From the NCBI GenBank assembly GCA_026419785.1, contig JAODTK010005867.1:559554-623553 (forward strand): a stretch of DNA of 64,000 nucleotides. Direction: 5' to 3'. Positions 36,501 to 50,400 of this stretch are shown here, piece by piece (position 1 is the stretch's first letter; each line of letters starts with the position of its first letter). A program made the position numbers and the translations under genes. The notes beneath the pieces are model-generated. The model was not told the DNA's origin. It searched no databases and was given only the letters and a program-made list of their open reading frames with translations. The stretch comes from Sclerodactyla briareus (Eukaryota; Echinodermata; Holothuroidea; Dendrochirotida; Sclerodactylidae).

Positions 36501-39500
36501 ATCTTAATAAAATTTCTTTTTTAAGGAGCACTTGTCAGGGGCTTGTAGGGGTGCCTCATACAATCAACAAGTGCATTATGGAATTATCCATTTACCTGTA
36601 CACGTTGTCGCTTCAAAAGTCTATTAAAATGTCTTCTTCCACGAATTATTGTCCGGTTTTCATGTTCACCAAATTTCTGGATAAGAGATGGCGGGGCTAT
36701 ATAGTATGGCGGTTACCCGCCCGACATTTCTGTTTCTCAGTGTATTTTAGGATTTGAGCCCTGAAATCACTAGCTGGAAATCATTTAAAATAATCTGTTA
36801 TGACACCAAGGTATTGTGACTGAGAATCAAAGCCTAAGTTATGCTGTTCTTGGGACTATAGTGAGGCCTATATCCTGCTTCCAATAAAATGTCTCTATTT
36901 ATAATAATAATAATAATTGATGGGCTGGTGAGGCGCAAAATCTTCAGAGAGCGCAAAAAGAAAAAGACGAAGGACTACTACCAAATCGGGGAAAAGCTTC
37001 CGGGAGAAAGGTCTTCAAACTTGCTCTCAATTGAGGGAGTATTTACACTTGGTCTTGCAAGATCATGTTGAAACGGTGATGCTATCGATCACTCTATTCT
37101 AAAGTAGAATTCTTGTAGCCGCAACTAAGAGCTGAAGCTTTCAGCAGATGTAGGAATATATCAGGGGTTAGAAAGTGGTAGTGCTGCCCCTAACTTTTCG
37201 CCAGATTAGGCTAGGGAATATATCTTTGGGCGCCGAGGTTTCCGGTGGGTATACTTATTAGTGGATACTCAATAGAAAGCCTTGATTATTCTTCAAGAAT
37301 TGTTGGCAATTATTAGCATTGGTTGTTCTTCTTTTTAGGATGTTTTGGCTTCAGGAATCTTTCATGAGGATTTTGTCCTTCCTGACTCTTCCACTAAACT
37401 CAACTGAACTGAAGTACCAATTGGTTTAGGGAGAACTTGAAAACTCTCTTTGAACCACCAAGTAATTGGCTCTGGATAATTATTCATGATGAGCCTCTAT
37501 CACAACAAAACTATTTCCCATTACCAGTGTTTTCTTTGACAGACCCAGAGGTTGGCTATAAAATACTGGTTTAATGAATAGTATGTACTGCATGTCATTT
37601 TGTAACATTTTTGGGTATTTTATTTTTTTATTTTCACAGACGAGCCTATGGGAAGTTAGCATTCAGAGACGTTAGAAGAATTGGACTGGTTCTTGAACAG
37701 TTGAGAGTATTGCAGTCGATAGGTCAGTGAGTGACCGGGCCACCAGTAAGGTATGAGCTAGTCATTAATCTTATGCTCCCGAGCATTGGTTTGCTAGTTT
37801 AGCCCCAGTTACTGGAAATGATCCACTGTAGGCTAGCTTCCCTATTACTTTACAACAAATTCACACAAAATGCTGCACCCAGAGTCAGTTTCATGGACGC
37901 CCATGAGAGAAAGTGCCAACATGGGAGTTAAATCAATTTCTTTGAGACAATGACCCACATTTGACTGACCATGTCCAGGGTATCGGCATATCCGGGGGTG
38001 CGTCAGCAATCGCCAAGTGCATCAGACTCTGTGGGAGTATGTCTCCAGAATCTATATAATAACAGGAGGGCTGGAAGAACACCTCTAACAGCCAGGCCAT
38101 GAGACCTGTCATAATGCTTCCACAGTTGTGTCTATCCTCAACATCCCCAATCAGAAGGCTCTCAGCATATCACTCACTATAAAACTCAGACTGGAGCAGG
38201 CCTCGTCATATGTTGGGCCCCCCTATGTAATGATCCGCGCCAGGAATCATTCACCGGCGAGCGAATTCTCGATCCTCTCTGTCGCAGAGTCGCAGATGCT
38301 TCAGGGGGAGTTTCTCCCCTTTTTCACGATATATGATCTTGACAGTGACTGATTGATTGCTCGTACGGGGGCAGCAATGACGTCAATGAGAGTTGGGGTC
38401 TGTTTAATTGTGACACGTATCAGGGAGGTGTGACATCAGTGAGGGTCGTCGTCGTCAATGGCCCCTTGTAAAAACTGAGCACTGTATCAGACTGGCTGAT
38501 GGCTCGGTGCCATAACTAATTTGTGAGATTGTTGCAAGGGATGAGTGATCTACTTAAGAGGGGTGCCACTGAAGTTTTGCTGTTAATAGCGGTACGATAT
38601 TCTTCTTATCGGCAGGTAAGTAGATTGAATTGAATGGACGGTATAATGCACCACGTTGCCTATAATGTATGATATCCACTCGGGGGCGGGGCGCGTGTGC
38701 CCTCGTCATTGCTATTTTGGAACATTCGAGGATGAAATGAGCAAATTCAAATTCAACATTCCCTCAAATTTAAGAGTACTTAATTTGAAATCGAGCCGTC
38801 TTGAGGAGACGTATTGTAGCATTCTCAAGTCTTGCAGAATATGATCTGTAGGGCATGTTGCGAAGTGGACAATTTTACATTTGTTTCAAGACAGCAACTC
38901 TCCCAATTTGAGGATGTAAGAGTGACGGTAGAACACCTCCCCAATGGTGCGTTGAATAGAAAGGCTGAGTTGATTCATATTAAAGGGAGACGGGTGGAAC
39001 GTTTGTAACAGCGACTCATGCAATGCTGTAACTTTTTTTTTTTTTTTTGTTTTTGGACGGGCGTAGAAACAAGCACATGCTTAGTAGTATGACAGGTTGC
39101 CATAAAAATTGATGTACCCAGTGAATACCACTGAGGGGGGGTGGAATGGGGTCAAAACCCACACAGCAATCCTTCTGCCATAGACTAAGCTTTCAAAGTG
39201 AAATAACTTGTGAATTCAATAGAAAACAAAGAATGTTTGCAGGGTGGTGCAAGTATGGACATAATTATTATCTGCAGGATGGGATGCATTTTGGATCTTG
39301 CACAACACACAGCTTGCAATACACAACTTAAATTGACTATTTTTTTTTTTTTTTTTTTTAATCCGTAAAAAGGAAAGTCCTATGACTTCCGGTTTGGATG
39401 GACGCATTCAGTTCTTATTCAGCTATTGAATTGGCTCCTGTATAAATCATCCTGCAGCTGTCCTCAATCTCTGAGTCACAGTATGGTTCTGACAGTGACT

Positions 39501-41258
39501 AGTACAACACTGAATATTTATAGGAGCGTCTAGGACACATGACATCATCAGGTCATGCTATCATGGCATATTTTCTTGGTTTTTTTTTTTGTTTTTTTTT
39601 GAATTTTGAGAAGCGTATGAGAAGACATCATTGCTGAGCAAGTAACACTTCATATATGGGAGGGACCAAGAGGGTTAAATAAACCATTCCAACTACAGCA
39701 GTCTTTTTATTGCTGCTTATTTATCACACACTGAAACGCACAGCACAACAAATTTTTTGCAGACTTTTTCTTAGCGAGTCTTATTTGTAGAACCTTACAC
39801 TGCAGAGATATGGCAGCCTTTTACTACGATCCTTAAACACAAGAATGGGGATAGGGTTGCCACAAGGATCAGTTCGTTAGTGGTTTTCCCCTTAAACTAA
39901 ATACCCGTGAACATAATTGTCAAACAAAGCATAGAAGTGAAAGGAAGTGGACGAAGAAACCCTTGTGGGCTTATTAAGGAGTCATCCCCAGAATATATAG
40001 TTAACATTAACACTACAGTAAACTAACACTGATAAGAATACTGCAGTAAAATAGAAGAGCGTCACACTCACACCCCACCTTACTACCCCTCCCTGTGAAG
40101 AAAAATCCTCCTAGGATACCTACCATACAGGAACATATTTATGATGAGCTGCAATAGAACCCTTTTCTTGTCTTGTATGGTAACATGCAAACACAACTAG
40201 TGGTTATCACTGCATAGGGGAATATTGCAGTACGGCTTTTCTGAATGATACTACAGAATTAAGAACTTGTAATTCATTGATAATTTGTCCAGAATGAAGT
40301 GAGCTATAACGGAGGCTACGTTTATATCAATGAAGTTCTAAAAAAAAATGGTATCCGTTTATCATTAGCATTCTTTTTTTACTAGTAAGTATAGTTGTGT
40401 ATCGAGTGATTACGGACATTAAAAAAATTTACAAACTTCGAAGGCAATAAGCAGTTCTCGAAAACGATATGTTAACGTGGAACATTGACAAGGTTATTCA
40501 ACTTCAAAATATCAGTTTGGCAAAAATAGGTGACATATGATAAGATAATTTGCCAGGCAATATTACGAATTGCAGTTTCTTGTCCAGAAACATGAAGTGT
40601 ATTCAGCTTAGACTTGCTAGTTCCTGACCCAAATCGTTGAGCATATATTATTATGTAGGGATACACTAGGCTCAGGTAAATGGTTCTCAGATCTCTGTGG
40701 TAATATATATTTCAATTTAGACATAATGCCAATCCTCTTTGATATTTGTTAAAAAAGTATAAGAGATTGTACATTCCAAGTAAAGGCAAGAATCTCTATA
40801 TAGACACCTAAAAACTTGGTGTTGTCAACTCTGGTAACTTATTTCCCAGTCAACATATCTTGAAAACATATTTCTTGAGCTAAAACCAGTGAAACTTGCC
40901 ATTGTCAAATTCAGGGAATTTATTCGGAGTTTGACCCGGGTAATGTTTTTTTTCATTACCCTCACGTTCAACGGAGGCTAATAGGGATGTCAGCCTTCTC
41001 GACACGGGCAATGTCTGGCAACCCAAGTATCAGAATTCCTCTTCCAGACCTTCCTTGGTAAGTTTTCCTCTGGAGTTCATATTTTTTGCAACAGTTATGG
41101 AGTACCTGTGGGCCGGACTAGTAGATTCACTGCGCTCCAAACTCACCTTCATTAAGCTCATCTAGTTAGCAATTCACCCTAGTAACTACATCTTATCGGG
41201 CTGCTTGCAACCCCGCCCCCAACTCATGCAGATGGACCCACTCGTAGGAAAACATTCT
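36500..41258 (+). repeat. Forward copy 1 of a triplicated ~4.8 kb segment
   Basis: Runs from CTTGTAGGGGTGCCTCATA to the hairpin centre near 41,259. It is repeated reverse-complemented at 41,259-45,918 and forward again at 47,400-52,182. Contents in order: (AAT)n-tailed repeat near 36,895-37,000; PDE4 ELDW exon; unannotated intron; partial R3 copy in reverse (39,125-39,480); left arm of a foldback element. It has long T runs (39,031-39,048, 39,341-39,359, 39,580-39,600) absent from the equivalent positions in the other two copies, consistent with read errors. Confidence 0.85.
37640..37750 (+). CDS. PDE4: PDE4 exon: UCR2 ELDW exon, copy 1
   Basis: Encodes the first part of upstream conserved region 2, which folds over and regulates the PDE4 active site. 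Allowing for small indels it reads [37 protein letters not shown], against the family [20 protein letters not shown]. Acceptor is TTTTTATTTTCACAG and donor GTATGA. Its first base completes the codon left by the linker exon. As written it is frameshifted: one extra T in GCATTCAGAG near 37,661, and further disturbance at CAGTCGATAGG and in the CCGGGCC stretch near 37,736. The other two copies show different indels at different places, so none is likely to be a real mutation. Confidence 0.9.
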
Positions 41259-44200
41259 TAAGAATGGCAGAATGGTGTTCTACGAGGTGTCATTATGCCT
41301 GAGTTGGGTGGCAGGGTTGCCAAAAGCAGCCAGATAAAGATGGAGTTACTGGGTGAATTGCCAACTAGAGAGCTTAGAAGGTGAGTGGGCGCGCAGTTGA
41401 TATCTTACTAGTCCGGCCCACAGGGGACTCCAGAACTGTTGCAGAAAAATATGAACTCCAGAGGAAAACTTACCAAGGAAGGTCTGGAAGAGGAATTTGA
41501 TACTTGGTGCCAGACTTGCCCGTGGCGGAGAAGGCTGACAGTTCCCTATTGAGCATCCGTTTGAACTGTGAGGGTATGAAAAAAAAACATTACACAGGTC
41601 AAACTCAGAATAAATTCTCCATGAATTTGACAAGGCAAGTTTCATGGTATTTAGCTCAAGTTAATATGTTTTCAAGATATGTATGAATGGGGAAATCAGT
41701 TACCAGAGTTGCAACACCAAGTTTTAGGTTGGCTATATAGTTCTTGTCTTACTTGGAATGAACAATCCTCTTATTACTTTTTAACAAATATCAAAGAGGA
41801 TTGGCATTATGTCTAATTGAAATATATATACCACAGAAATATTGAGAACCATTTACCTGAGCTTATTGTATCCCTACTTAATATATTGCTCAACAGTTTG
41901 GTCAGGACTAGCAAGTCTAACTTGAATAAACTTCAGGTTCTACAGAAACGTGCCAATTCGTAACTTGGCCTTGACAACTATTATCTTTTTTGTCAATGTC
42001 ACCTTTTTGCCAAAACTGAATAGTGAAGTGGAATTAACCTTGTCATGTTGCCACGTTCACAATCGTTTCGAGAAAACGGTTATTGCCTCGAAGTGTGGAA
42101 AGTTTTAGTGTCAGTAATACGAGATAAACAAACTATAAATACTAGGAATGCTAATGATAAACGGATCAACCATTTTAGAAAAATTAATGATATAACGTAG
42201 CCTCCGTTATAGCAATTCAAATCTGAACAAATATCAGATTGAATTAAAGTTTATAATTCGTAGTATCATCAAATAAGCCGTACGCAATATTTGCCCCTAT
42301 GCAGTTGATAACCACTAGTTGGTGTTTGCATAGTACCAGACAAGACAAGAGAGGTTACAATTATTAGCTCATTCATAAATATTTCTTCTGGTAGGGGTAT
42401 CCTAGGAGATTTTTTCTTCACAGGGAGGGGTAGTAAGGGTGGGGGGTGTGACGCATCTTCTATTTTACTGTCAGTTTCTTATAGTGTTAGTTTACTGTTA
42501 GGTACTGTAACTATATCATTTCTTGGGGAGTGGACTACTTAGATAGCCACAACGGTTTCTTGGTCCACTTCCTTCACTTCTATGCTTTGTTTGACAAAGA
42601 TGTTCACGGTATTCGTGAAGGGGAAAACAACTAAAAACCGAACGGGATCAGTGTGGCAACACTATCAATTCTTGGGTTGAAGGATACGGAAGTAAAAGGC
42701 TGCCATATCTCTGCAGGGTAAGGTTCTAACCTAAAATAAGACATCGCTAAGAAAAAAGTCTGCAAAAATTTGTTGTGCTGTTGCGGGCAGTGTGTGATTA
42801 TAATACAGCAGCAATAAAAAGACTGATAGTAGGTGGAAAGTTTATTAAACATTGGTTCCCTCCATAATGACAGTGGTTAATTGAGCAGCATGATGTCTTC
42901 TCATACTCTTCAAAATTCACCAGAAATATTCATGATAATAATGACCGATTGATGTCAGTGTTAGACGCTCCTATAAGATTCCAGTGTTTGTGAACTAGTC
43001 ACTGTCAGACAACTCCTGTGACCTCCAGAGTTAAAGGACAACTGCAGGTGAGTTTATAAAGGGGACTAATTTAATAGCTGGATAAGAAACTGAAATGCGT
43101 CAGTCAAAACCGGGAAGTTCCATAGGACGTTACGTTACGGAGTTATAGTCATTTAAAGTTTGTGGATTGTGAAGATTTGTGTTGTGCAGATCAAAATGCA
43201 GCCATCATGCAATAATAAATTATGTCATAATTGCCACAACCTGACAAATATTCTTTGTTTCTATTGAAATTCACACATTAATTTCACTTTCGAAAAGCAT
43301 TTAGTTCTATGGCCAGGGATTGGCTGTAGGTGTAGTGGGTTTTGACCCCATTCCACCCCCTCAGTGTATGCAGGGTAAACATCAATTTGATGGCAACCTG
43401 GTAAACTACTAGCCATGTGCCTTTGTTTTCGAATCATCAAGTAACAGATTGCAGGTGAGTCGCTTTTACATACGTGACACCCGTCTCCCTTAATAAATGA
43501 ATCAACAGCTTTCCTATTCAACACACAATATGGGGAGGTGTTGTACAGTCACTCTTACAGCCTCAAATGGGAGAGTGCTGTCTTGAAACAAAATGTAAAA
43601 TTGTCCACTTCGCAACATGCCTACAGATCAATTCTGCGGCAGACTGAGAATGCTACAATACGTCTCCTCAAGACGGTTCGATTCTTTAAATTAAGGAATC
43701 ATTAAATTATGAGGGGAAGGTGAATTTGAATTTGCTCATTTCATCCTCAAGGTTCCAAAATAGCAATGACGAGGGCACACGCGGACCGACAGTGGATTCA
43801 TACATGATAGGGCCACGTGGTGAATTATACCGTCCATTAAAATTAAATCTACTACCTGCCGATAGAACGAATATCGTACCGATATTAACAGCAAAACATC
43901 AGTGCACCCATCTTAAGGTAGGATCACTAAATCTCTTGAAAACAATCTCACATTCGGTTATGGCACCGAGCCATCCAGCCAGTCTGTACAGTGCATCAGT
44001 TATCAAGGGGCCCTGACGACGACGACCCTCACGATTTGTCACAACGCCCTGATACGTTGTCACAATTAAAACAGACCCCACTCTCATTGACGTCAGGATG
44101 CCACGCTACAGAGGCAATCAATCAGTCAATGTAAAGATCATTATTATCGTGGAAAAAAAGGGAGAAAACTCCCCTGAAAGCATCTGCGACTCTGGACAGA

Positions 44201-45918
44201 GAGGATCGAGAATTCGCTCGCCGGTGAAGAGATCCTGGCGAGGATCATTACATAGGGGGGCCCAACATATGACGGGCCGGCTCCAGGCTGAGTTATAGGT
44301 GAGTGATATGCTGAGGCCATCTTCTGATTGGGATTGTTGAGGAATAGACACAACGGTGAAGAATTAATGACAGGTCTCATGGCCTGGCTGTGAGAGGTGT
44401 GCCTCCTGTTATGATAGAGATTCTTGAGACATTACTCCCACAGAGTCTGATGCCATTGGCGATGCATACGCACCCCGATTATGCCGATACCCTGACATGG
44501 TCAGTCAAATGGGGGATCATTGTCGAATGAATTAACTCCCAGGTGGTCATTTTCACCAATGGTGAGTCAATGAACTGACTCGGGGCAGCATTTTGTGTGA
44601 ATTTGTGGAAAGTAATAGGGCAAGCTAGCCTACAGGGGATCATTTCCAGACTGGGGCTAAACTAGCAAACAAAGGCTCCGGGAGCGAAGATGAATGACTA
44701 GCTCTATTACCTACTGGTGGCCAGGTCACTCACTGACCTATACGACTGCATACTCTCTAACTGTTCAAGACCACCAGTCCAATTCTTCTAACGTCTCTGA
44801 TGCTAAACTCCCAATAGTCTCGTCTGGGGAAAATGAAAAAACTAAAATACCCCCAAAAATGTTACAAAATGACATGCAGTACATACTATTCATTAAACCA
44901 GTATTTTATAGCCACATCGGTTCTGTCAAAGAAAAACACAATAGGAATGGGAAAATATTTTTGTGTGATAGATGGGTGGCTCATTCAGGTGAAATAATTA
45001 TCCAGAAGCCAATTAGCTTGGTGTCAAAGGAGAGTTTTCAACGATTCTCCCTAAACAATTGGTACTTCAGTCAGTTGAGTTTAGTGGAAAGAGTCAGGAA
45101 GGACAAAATCCCATGAAAGATCATGAAGCCAAAAACATCCATAAAAAAGAAGAACAACCCAGATGCTAAAGAATTTGCCCAACAATTCTTGAAGAATTAA
45201 TCAAGGCTGTTCTATTGAGTAATCCACAATAAGGATACCCACCTGTAAACCCGGCGCCCAAAGATATATTCCCTAGTTATGCTGGCGAAAAGTTAGGGGC
45301 AGCAACTACCACTTAATCTAAACCCCTATATATCCTACAAGCTGCCTGAAAGCTTCAGCTCTAGTTTCTGGTAACAAGAATTCTACGTTAGAATAGGAGT
45401 GATCGAATAGCAATCAAGTTTCAACATGATCTTGAAGACCAAAGTGTAATGTAATAATCCTCAATTTGATGAGACAGTTGAGACATTTCTCCGTGAGCTT
45501 TTCCCGATTGGTAGAGTCCTTGTCTTTTCTTGTGCGCTCTGTCTGAAGATTTGCGCCTCACAAGCACCTCCAATTATTATTCTTATTATAAAGAGACATG
45601 TTATTGGAAGCAGGAAATAGGCCTACAGATATAGTACCAAAGAAACAGCATACCTTAGGCTTGATTCGCCAGTCACAATACCTTGTGTCATAAAAGATAT
45701 TTTAAGATTTCCAGCTTAGTGATTTTCATGGCGTCAATCCTAAAAGACACTGAGAAACTAGAAAATGTCGGGCGGGTAAACGCCCAGACGATATTCCCCG
45801 CCCCAGCCTTATTCAAGAAATTTGGTGAACATGATAACCGGGAAATATTCGTGGAAAGAAGTCATTCATAGAGTTGAAGCGACAAAGTGACAGGTAAAGG
45901 GGTCATGCATAATGCACT
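41259..45918 (-). repeat. Reverse copy of the ~4.8 kb segment
   Basis: Mirror image of 36,565-41,258. The turn-around at about 41,259 (CATTCTTAAGAATGG) is in the middle of a palindrome. It includes an R3 repeat in plus orientation (43,030-43,385) and an inverted PDE4 exon. It ends at AATGCACTTG near 45,918, where sequence jumps to the tandem array at a shared GCACT, about 1.5 kb further upstream than the mirror position. Many open frames here (43,720-44,016, 44,694-45,116) are artefacts of the inverted intron and exon. Confidence 0.85.
44711..44823 (-). CDS. PDE4: PDE4 UCR2 ELDW exon, inverted copy 2
   Basis: Reverse complement contains AG acceptor, ACGAGACTATTGGGAGTTTA, GCATCAGAGACGTTAGAAGA, ATTGGACTGG and, before the donor, GGTCAGTGAGTGACCTGGCC. 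It is the same exon as copy 1, with SETLEELDW and VSDLATS readable. It has an extra G in TGGTGGTCTT and a missing A before GTAATA. An inverted exon cannot contribute to a plus-strand transcript, and its surroundings are the inverted intron. It is best read as an assembly copy, not a second exon. Confidence 0.85.
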
Positions 45919-47400
45919 TGGTGTGTTTCTCAGAATGCAAATTCTCCTACGAGTGGATGTATCGCATGTAGAGTAACAATTTTCATAAAACGGTCTGTCA
46001 TAAATCATTACAGGGTCTTCGAGTCACTTAGGGGTCAAAACTGTTCTTTGGCTATATCGAGATGAATATCTGCGAAGGCTGGATTTTTCACCATTGTGAT
46101 ATAATTGTTGACCTGCATGTGTGTGACCCTCTGACCTGAATTTGACCTCTGTCGGGTGGTTCAGTGGTTAAAGTCGAATCTGGAATAAATGTGCTTACTT
46201 AAGGAGTTACGGGCAAAAAAAATGGACTGGTTATTTTTTATATGTGATAGAGCTTGTGTGCTTTATGGAGGGAAACAACTCCCGCTGCGATTGGACGCAT
46301 ACTTGGTAGTTACAAGGTCAAGTTCATTTTTTATACCGTTTTTGCCATAACATCGGACATGTTCATTGAAATGCATATGCTTCTAGGTGGATGCATCCAT
46401 GGAGTGTAACAATTTTTATAAGAGCCGCCATGTCATTGAAGGTCATTAAGGTCACTTAGCGGTCAAAAACTGATTTTAGTACTTTTTCCCAATAGCACTG
46501 GGTGGATGGTTCATCAGAAATGCAAAATGCTCCTGGGAGTTGATGTTCACATGGAGATTAACAATTTCTCATAAAAAACTGTCAATTCATTAAGGTCAAT
46601 TCGAGGTCACTTAGGGGTCAAAAACATTTTTTGGGCTATAATCGAAAATTTGAATATCTGCGAAGGCTGGATGGTTCACCATTGTGATATAATTGTTGAC
46701 CTGCATGTGTGTGCCTCTGACCTAATTTGATCTCTGTCGGTGGGTCAGTTTGTGGGTGAAGGTCAATTCTTGGAATAAATGTGCTTATTTTATTTAAGGA
46801 GTTACGGGCAAAAAAACAGAAACTGGTTATTTTCTGATATGTGATTGAGCTATGTGTGCTTTATATGGAGAGAAACAACTCCCGCTTCGATCGGGTGCAT
46901 ACTTTGGTAGTTACCAGGTGTCAAAGTTCAATTTTATACCTTTTTCCGCAATAACCATTGGACATGTTCACTGGAATGCACTATGCTTCGAGAGGGGATG
47001 CATCACTGACGTGTAACCTTTTGATAAAACCTGCCATGTCATTGAAGGTCATTAAGGTCACTTAGGGGTCAAAAACTGATTTTAGTACTTTTTCGGCAAT
47101 AGCACTGGTTGTGTTTCATCAGAATGCAAATGCTCCTAGCGTGGATGTATCACATGGAGAGTAACAATTTTCATAAAAACTGTCAAATAATTAAAGGTCA
47201 TTCGATGTAACTTAGGGGTCAAAACCTGTTTTTTGGCTATTGAATCCGGAAAAGAATTTCTAATATCTGCGAGGCTGGATGGTTCACCATTGTTGATATA
47301 TTGTTGACCTGCATGTGTGTGACCTCTGACCTGAATTTTGACCTCTGTCGGGTGGCCATGTGTTAAAGGTCGAATCTTGAATAAATTTGCTTTTTAAAAG
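45905..47400 (+). repeat. Second appearance of the ~585 bp array, about 2.5 units
   Basis: Landmark GACCTGCATGTGTGTGACC occurs near 46,110, 46,700 and 47,311. The order of unit types (GATAGAGC..GGAGGG, then GATTGAGC..GGAGAG) matches the last two units before 36,500. This part is therefore the equivalent of about 35,085-36,500, preceding the forward copy 2 segment. Confidence 0.88.
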
Positions 47401-50400
47401 AGACGCACCTTTCGGGGCCTTGGTAGGGGTGCCTCATCAATCAAATGCATTATGGAATTGCCCATTTACCTGTACACAACTGTTGTCGCTTCACAAGTCC
47501 ATAATGTCTTCTTTCACGATATTGTCGCGGTTTCTGTTCACCAAATTTCTTGAATAAGAGTGCGGCTATATCGTCTGGGCGGTGTTACCCGTCCCGACAT
47601 TTTCTCTAGTTTTCTCAGTGTCTTTTTAGATGTGAAGCCATGAAATCACTAGTGGAAATCATTTAAAATAATCTGTTTATTACACAAGGTATTGTTACTG
47701 GCGTAATCAAGCCTAAGTTATGCTTTTTCTTTCTTTGTATTAATAGCTGTAGGCCTATATCCTGCTTCCAATAAATTTCTATATTCATAATAATAATAAT
47801 AATTGATGGTGCTTGTGAGGTCGCAAAATCTTCAGAAGAGCGCAACAAGAAAAGACGAAGGACTACTACTACAATCGGGGAAAAGCTTCACGGGAGAACG
47901 TCTTCAACTTGCTTCTCAAATTGAGGGAGTATACACCACTTTTGGTCTTCAAACATCATGTTGAAACAACTTGATTGCTATTCGATCACTCTATTCTAAA
48001 GTAGCATTCTTGTAACCCGAAACCGAGCTGAAGCTTTCAGCAGCTTGTAGGAAATACCAGGGTTAGTAGTGTAAGTGCTGGCCCCCTACTTTTCGCCAGA
48101 TTCGAGCTAGGTAATATAATCTTTTGGGCTCCGGGTTTACAGGTGGGTATCCTTATTAGTGGATTACTCAATAGAACAGCCTTGTTTATTCTTCAATGAA
48201 TTGTTGGCAATTCTTTATTAGCATCTGTGTTTTTTTTTTGGGGATGTTGTGGCTTAAGGTCTTTCATGAGGATTTTTTTCCTTCCTGACGCTTTCCACTA
48301 AACTCAACTGAACTGAAGTACCAATTGGTTTAGGGAGAATCTTTGAAAACTCTCTTTGAACCAAGCTAATTGGCTTCTGGCTAATTATTTCAGATTGATC
48401 CCCATACTACCACACAAAATATTTTCCATACCTATTGTGTTTTCTCTTTGAGAGAACCAGAATGTGGCTATAAAATACTGGTTTTGAATGAATAATTATG
48501 ATACTACTGCATGTCATTTTGTAAAACATTTTTGGGGGTATTTTATTTTTTTCATTTTCCAGACGAACTATGGAATTTAGCATCAGAGACGTTAGAGGAA
48601 TTGGACTGGTGTCTTGAACAGTTAAGAGTATATGCATTCCGTAAGGTCAGAGTGACTTGACCTGCCCCCAGTAAGGTACTAGAGCTAGTCATTAATCTTC
48701 TGCTCCCGAGCATTTGTTTGCTAGTTTAGCCCCAGATTACTGGAAATGTCCCCACTGTAGGCTAGCTTCCCTATACTTTCCAACAAATTCCACCAAATGC
48801 TGCCCAAGTCATTTTCTGACGCACCATTGAGAGAAATGACCAACATGGGATTAAATCAATTCGACAATTGCCCCACATTTGCTGACCATGGCCCAGGGTA
48901 TCGGCACTATCGGGGGTGCGTCATGCAATCGCAGTTCACACCATCTGTGGGAGTATGTCTCAAGAATCTCTATCATAACAGGAGGCACACCTCTCACAGC
49001 CAGGCCATGAGACCTGTCATTAATGCTTCACCGTTGTGTCTATTCCTCAACAATCCCAATCAGAAGGATGCTCAGCATATCACTCACCTATAACTCAGCC
49101 ATGGAGCCGGCCCGTCATATGGTTGGGCCCCCCTATGTAATGATCCCTCGCCCAGGAATCTCATTCACCGGCGAGCGAATTCTCGATCCTCTCTGTCGCA
49201 GAGTCGCAGATGCTTTCAGGGGAGTTTCTTCCCTCCCCCTTTTTTCATCACGATTATATTATCTTGACAGAGTGACTGGATTGATTGCCTCTGTACGGGG
49301 GCATCCATGACGTCAATGAGAGTTTGGGTCTGTTTAATTGTGACACGTATCAGGGAGGTGTGACATCAGTGAGGGTCGTCGTCGTCAAGGGCCCCTTGAT
49401 AACTGATGCACTGTATCAGACTGGCTGATGGCTCGGTGCCATAACTAATGTGAGATTGTTTCAAGGAGATTGAGTGATCCTACTTAAGAGGGGGTGCCAC
49501 TGAATGTTTTGCTGTTAATAGCGGTACGATATTCTTCTTATCGGCAGGTAAGTAGATTTATTTAATGGACGGTATAATGCACCACGTTGCCTATCATGTA
49601 TGATATCCACTCGGCGGGGCGCGTGTGCCCTCGTCATTGCTATTTTGGAACACTTGAGGATGGAAATGAGCAAATTCAAATTCACCTTCCCCTCATAATT
49701 TAATGATTACTTAATTTGAAATCGAGCCGTCTTGAGGAGACGGCTATTGTAGCATTCTCAAGTCTTGCAGAATATGATCTGTAGGCATGTTGCGAAGTGG
49801 ACAATTTTACATTTGTTTCAAGACAGCAACTCTCCCATTTGAGGCTGTAAGAGTGACGGTACAACACCTCCCCATATTGTGCTGTTGAATAGGAAGCGAT
49901 TGATTCATTATTAAGGGGAGACGGGTGTAACGTTATGTAACAGCGACTCACTGCAAGCTGTTAACTTGAGGAGTAGAAACAAGGCAATCGGCTTAGTAGT
50001 TGAATGACCAGGTTGCCATCAAAATTGATGTTACCCAGTGCATACACTGAGGGGGGGTGGAATGGGGTCAAAACCCACTACAGCAATCCTCTGCCATAGA
50101 CTAAATGCTTTTCAAAGTGAAATTAATGTGTGAATTTCAATAGAAAACAAAGAATGTTTGCAGGGTTGTGCAAGTATGACATAATTTATTATTGCATGAT
50201 GGGATGCATTTTGATCTTGCACAACACACATGCTTCACAATACAGAAACTTTAAATGACTATAACTCCGTAACGGAAAGTCCTATGAACTTCCTGTTTTG
50301 ACTGACGCATTCAGTTTCTTCTCCAGCTCTTAAAATTAGCCCCTGTATATTCATCCTGCAGTTTCTTCCTTTAATCTCTGGATCCACAGATGTTCTGACA

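Noticed and set aside
44694-45116. 140-codon plus-strand open frame
   Set aside because: It is the antisense reading of the inverted PDE4 exon and its intron.
37640-48675. Three ELDW exons as mutually exclusive PDE4 exons
   Set aside because: One is on the opposite strand and all three sit in identical intron context. Their differences are indels that break the frame, not amino-acid changes.
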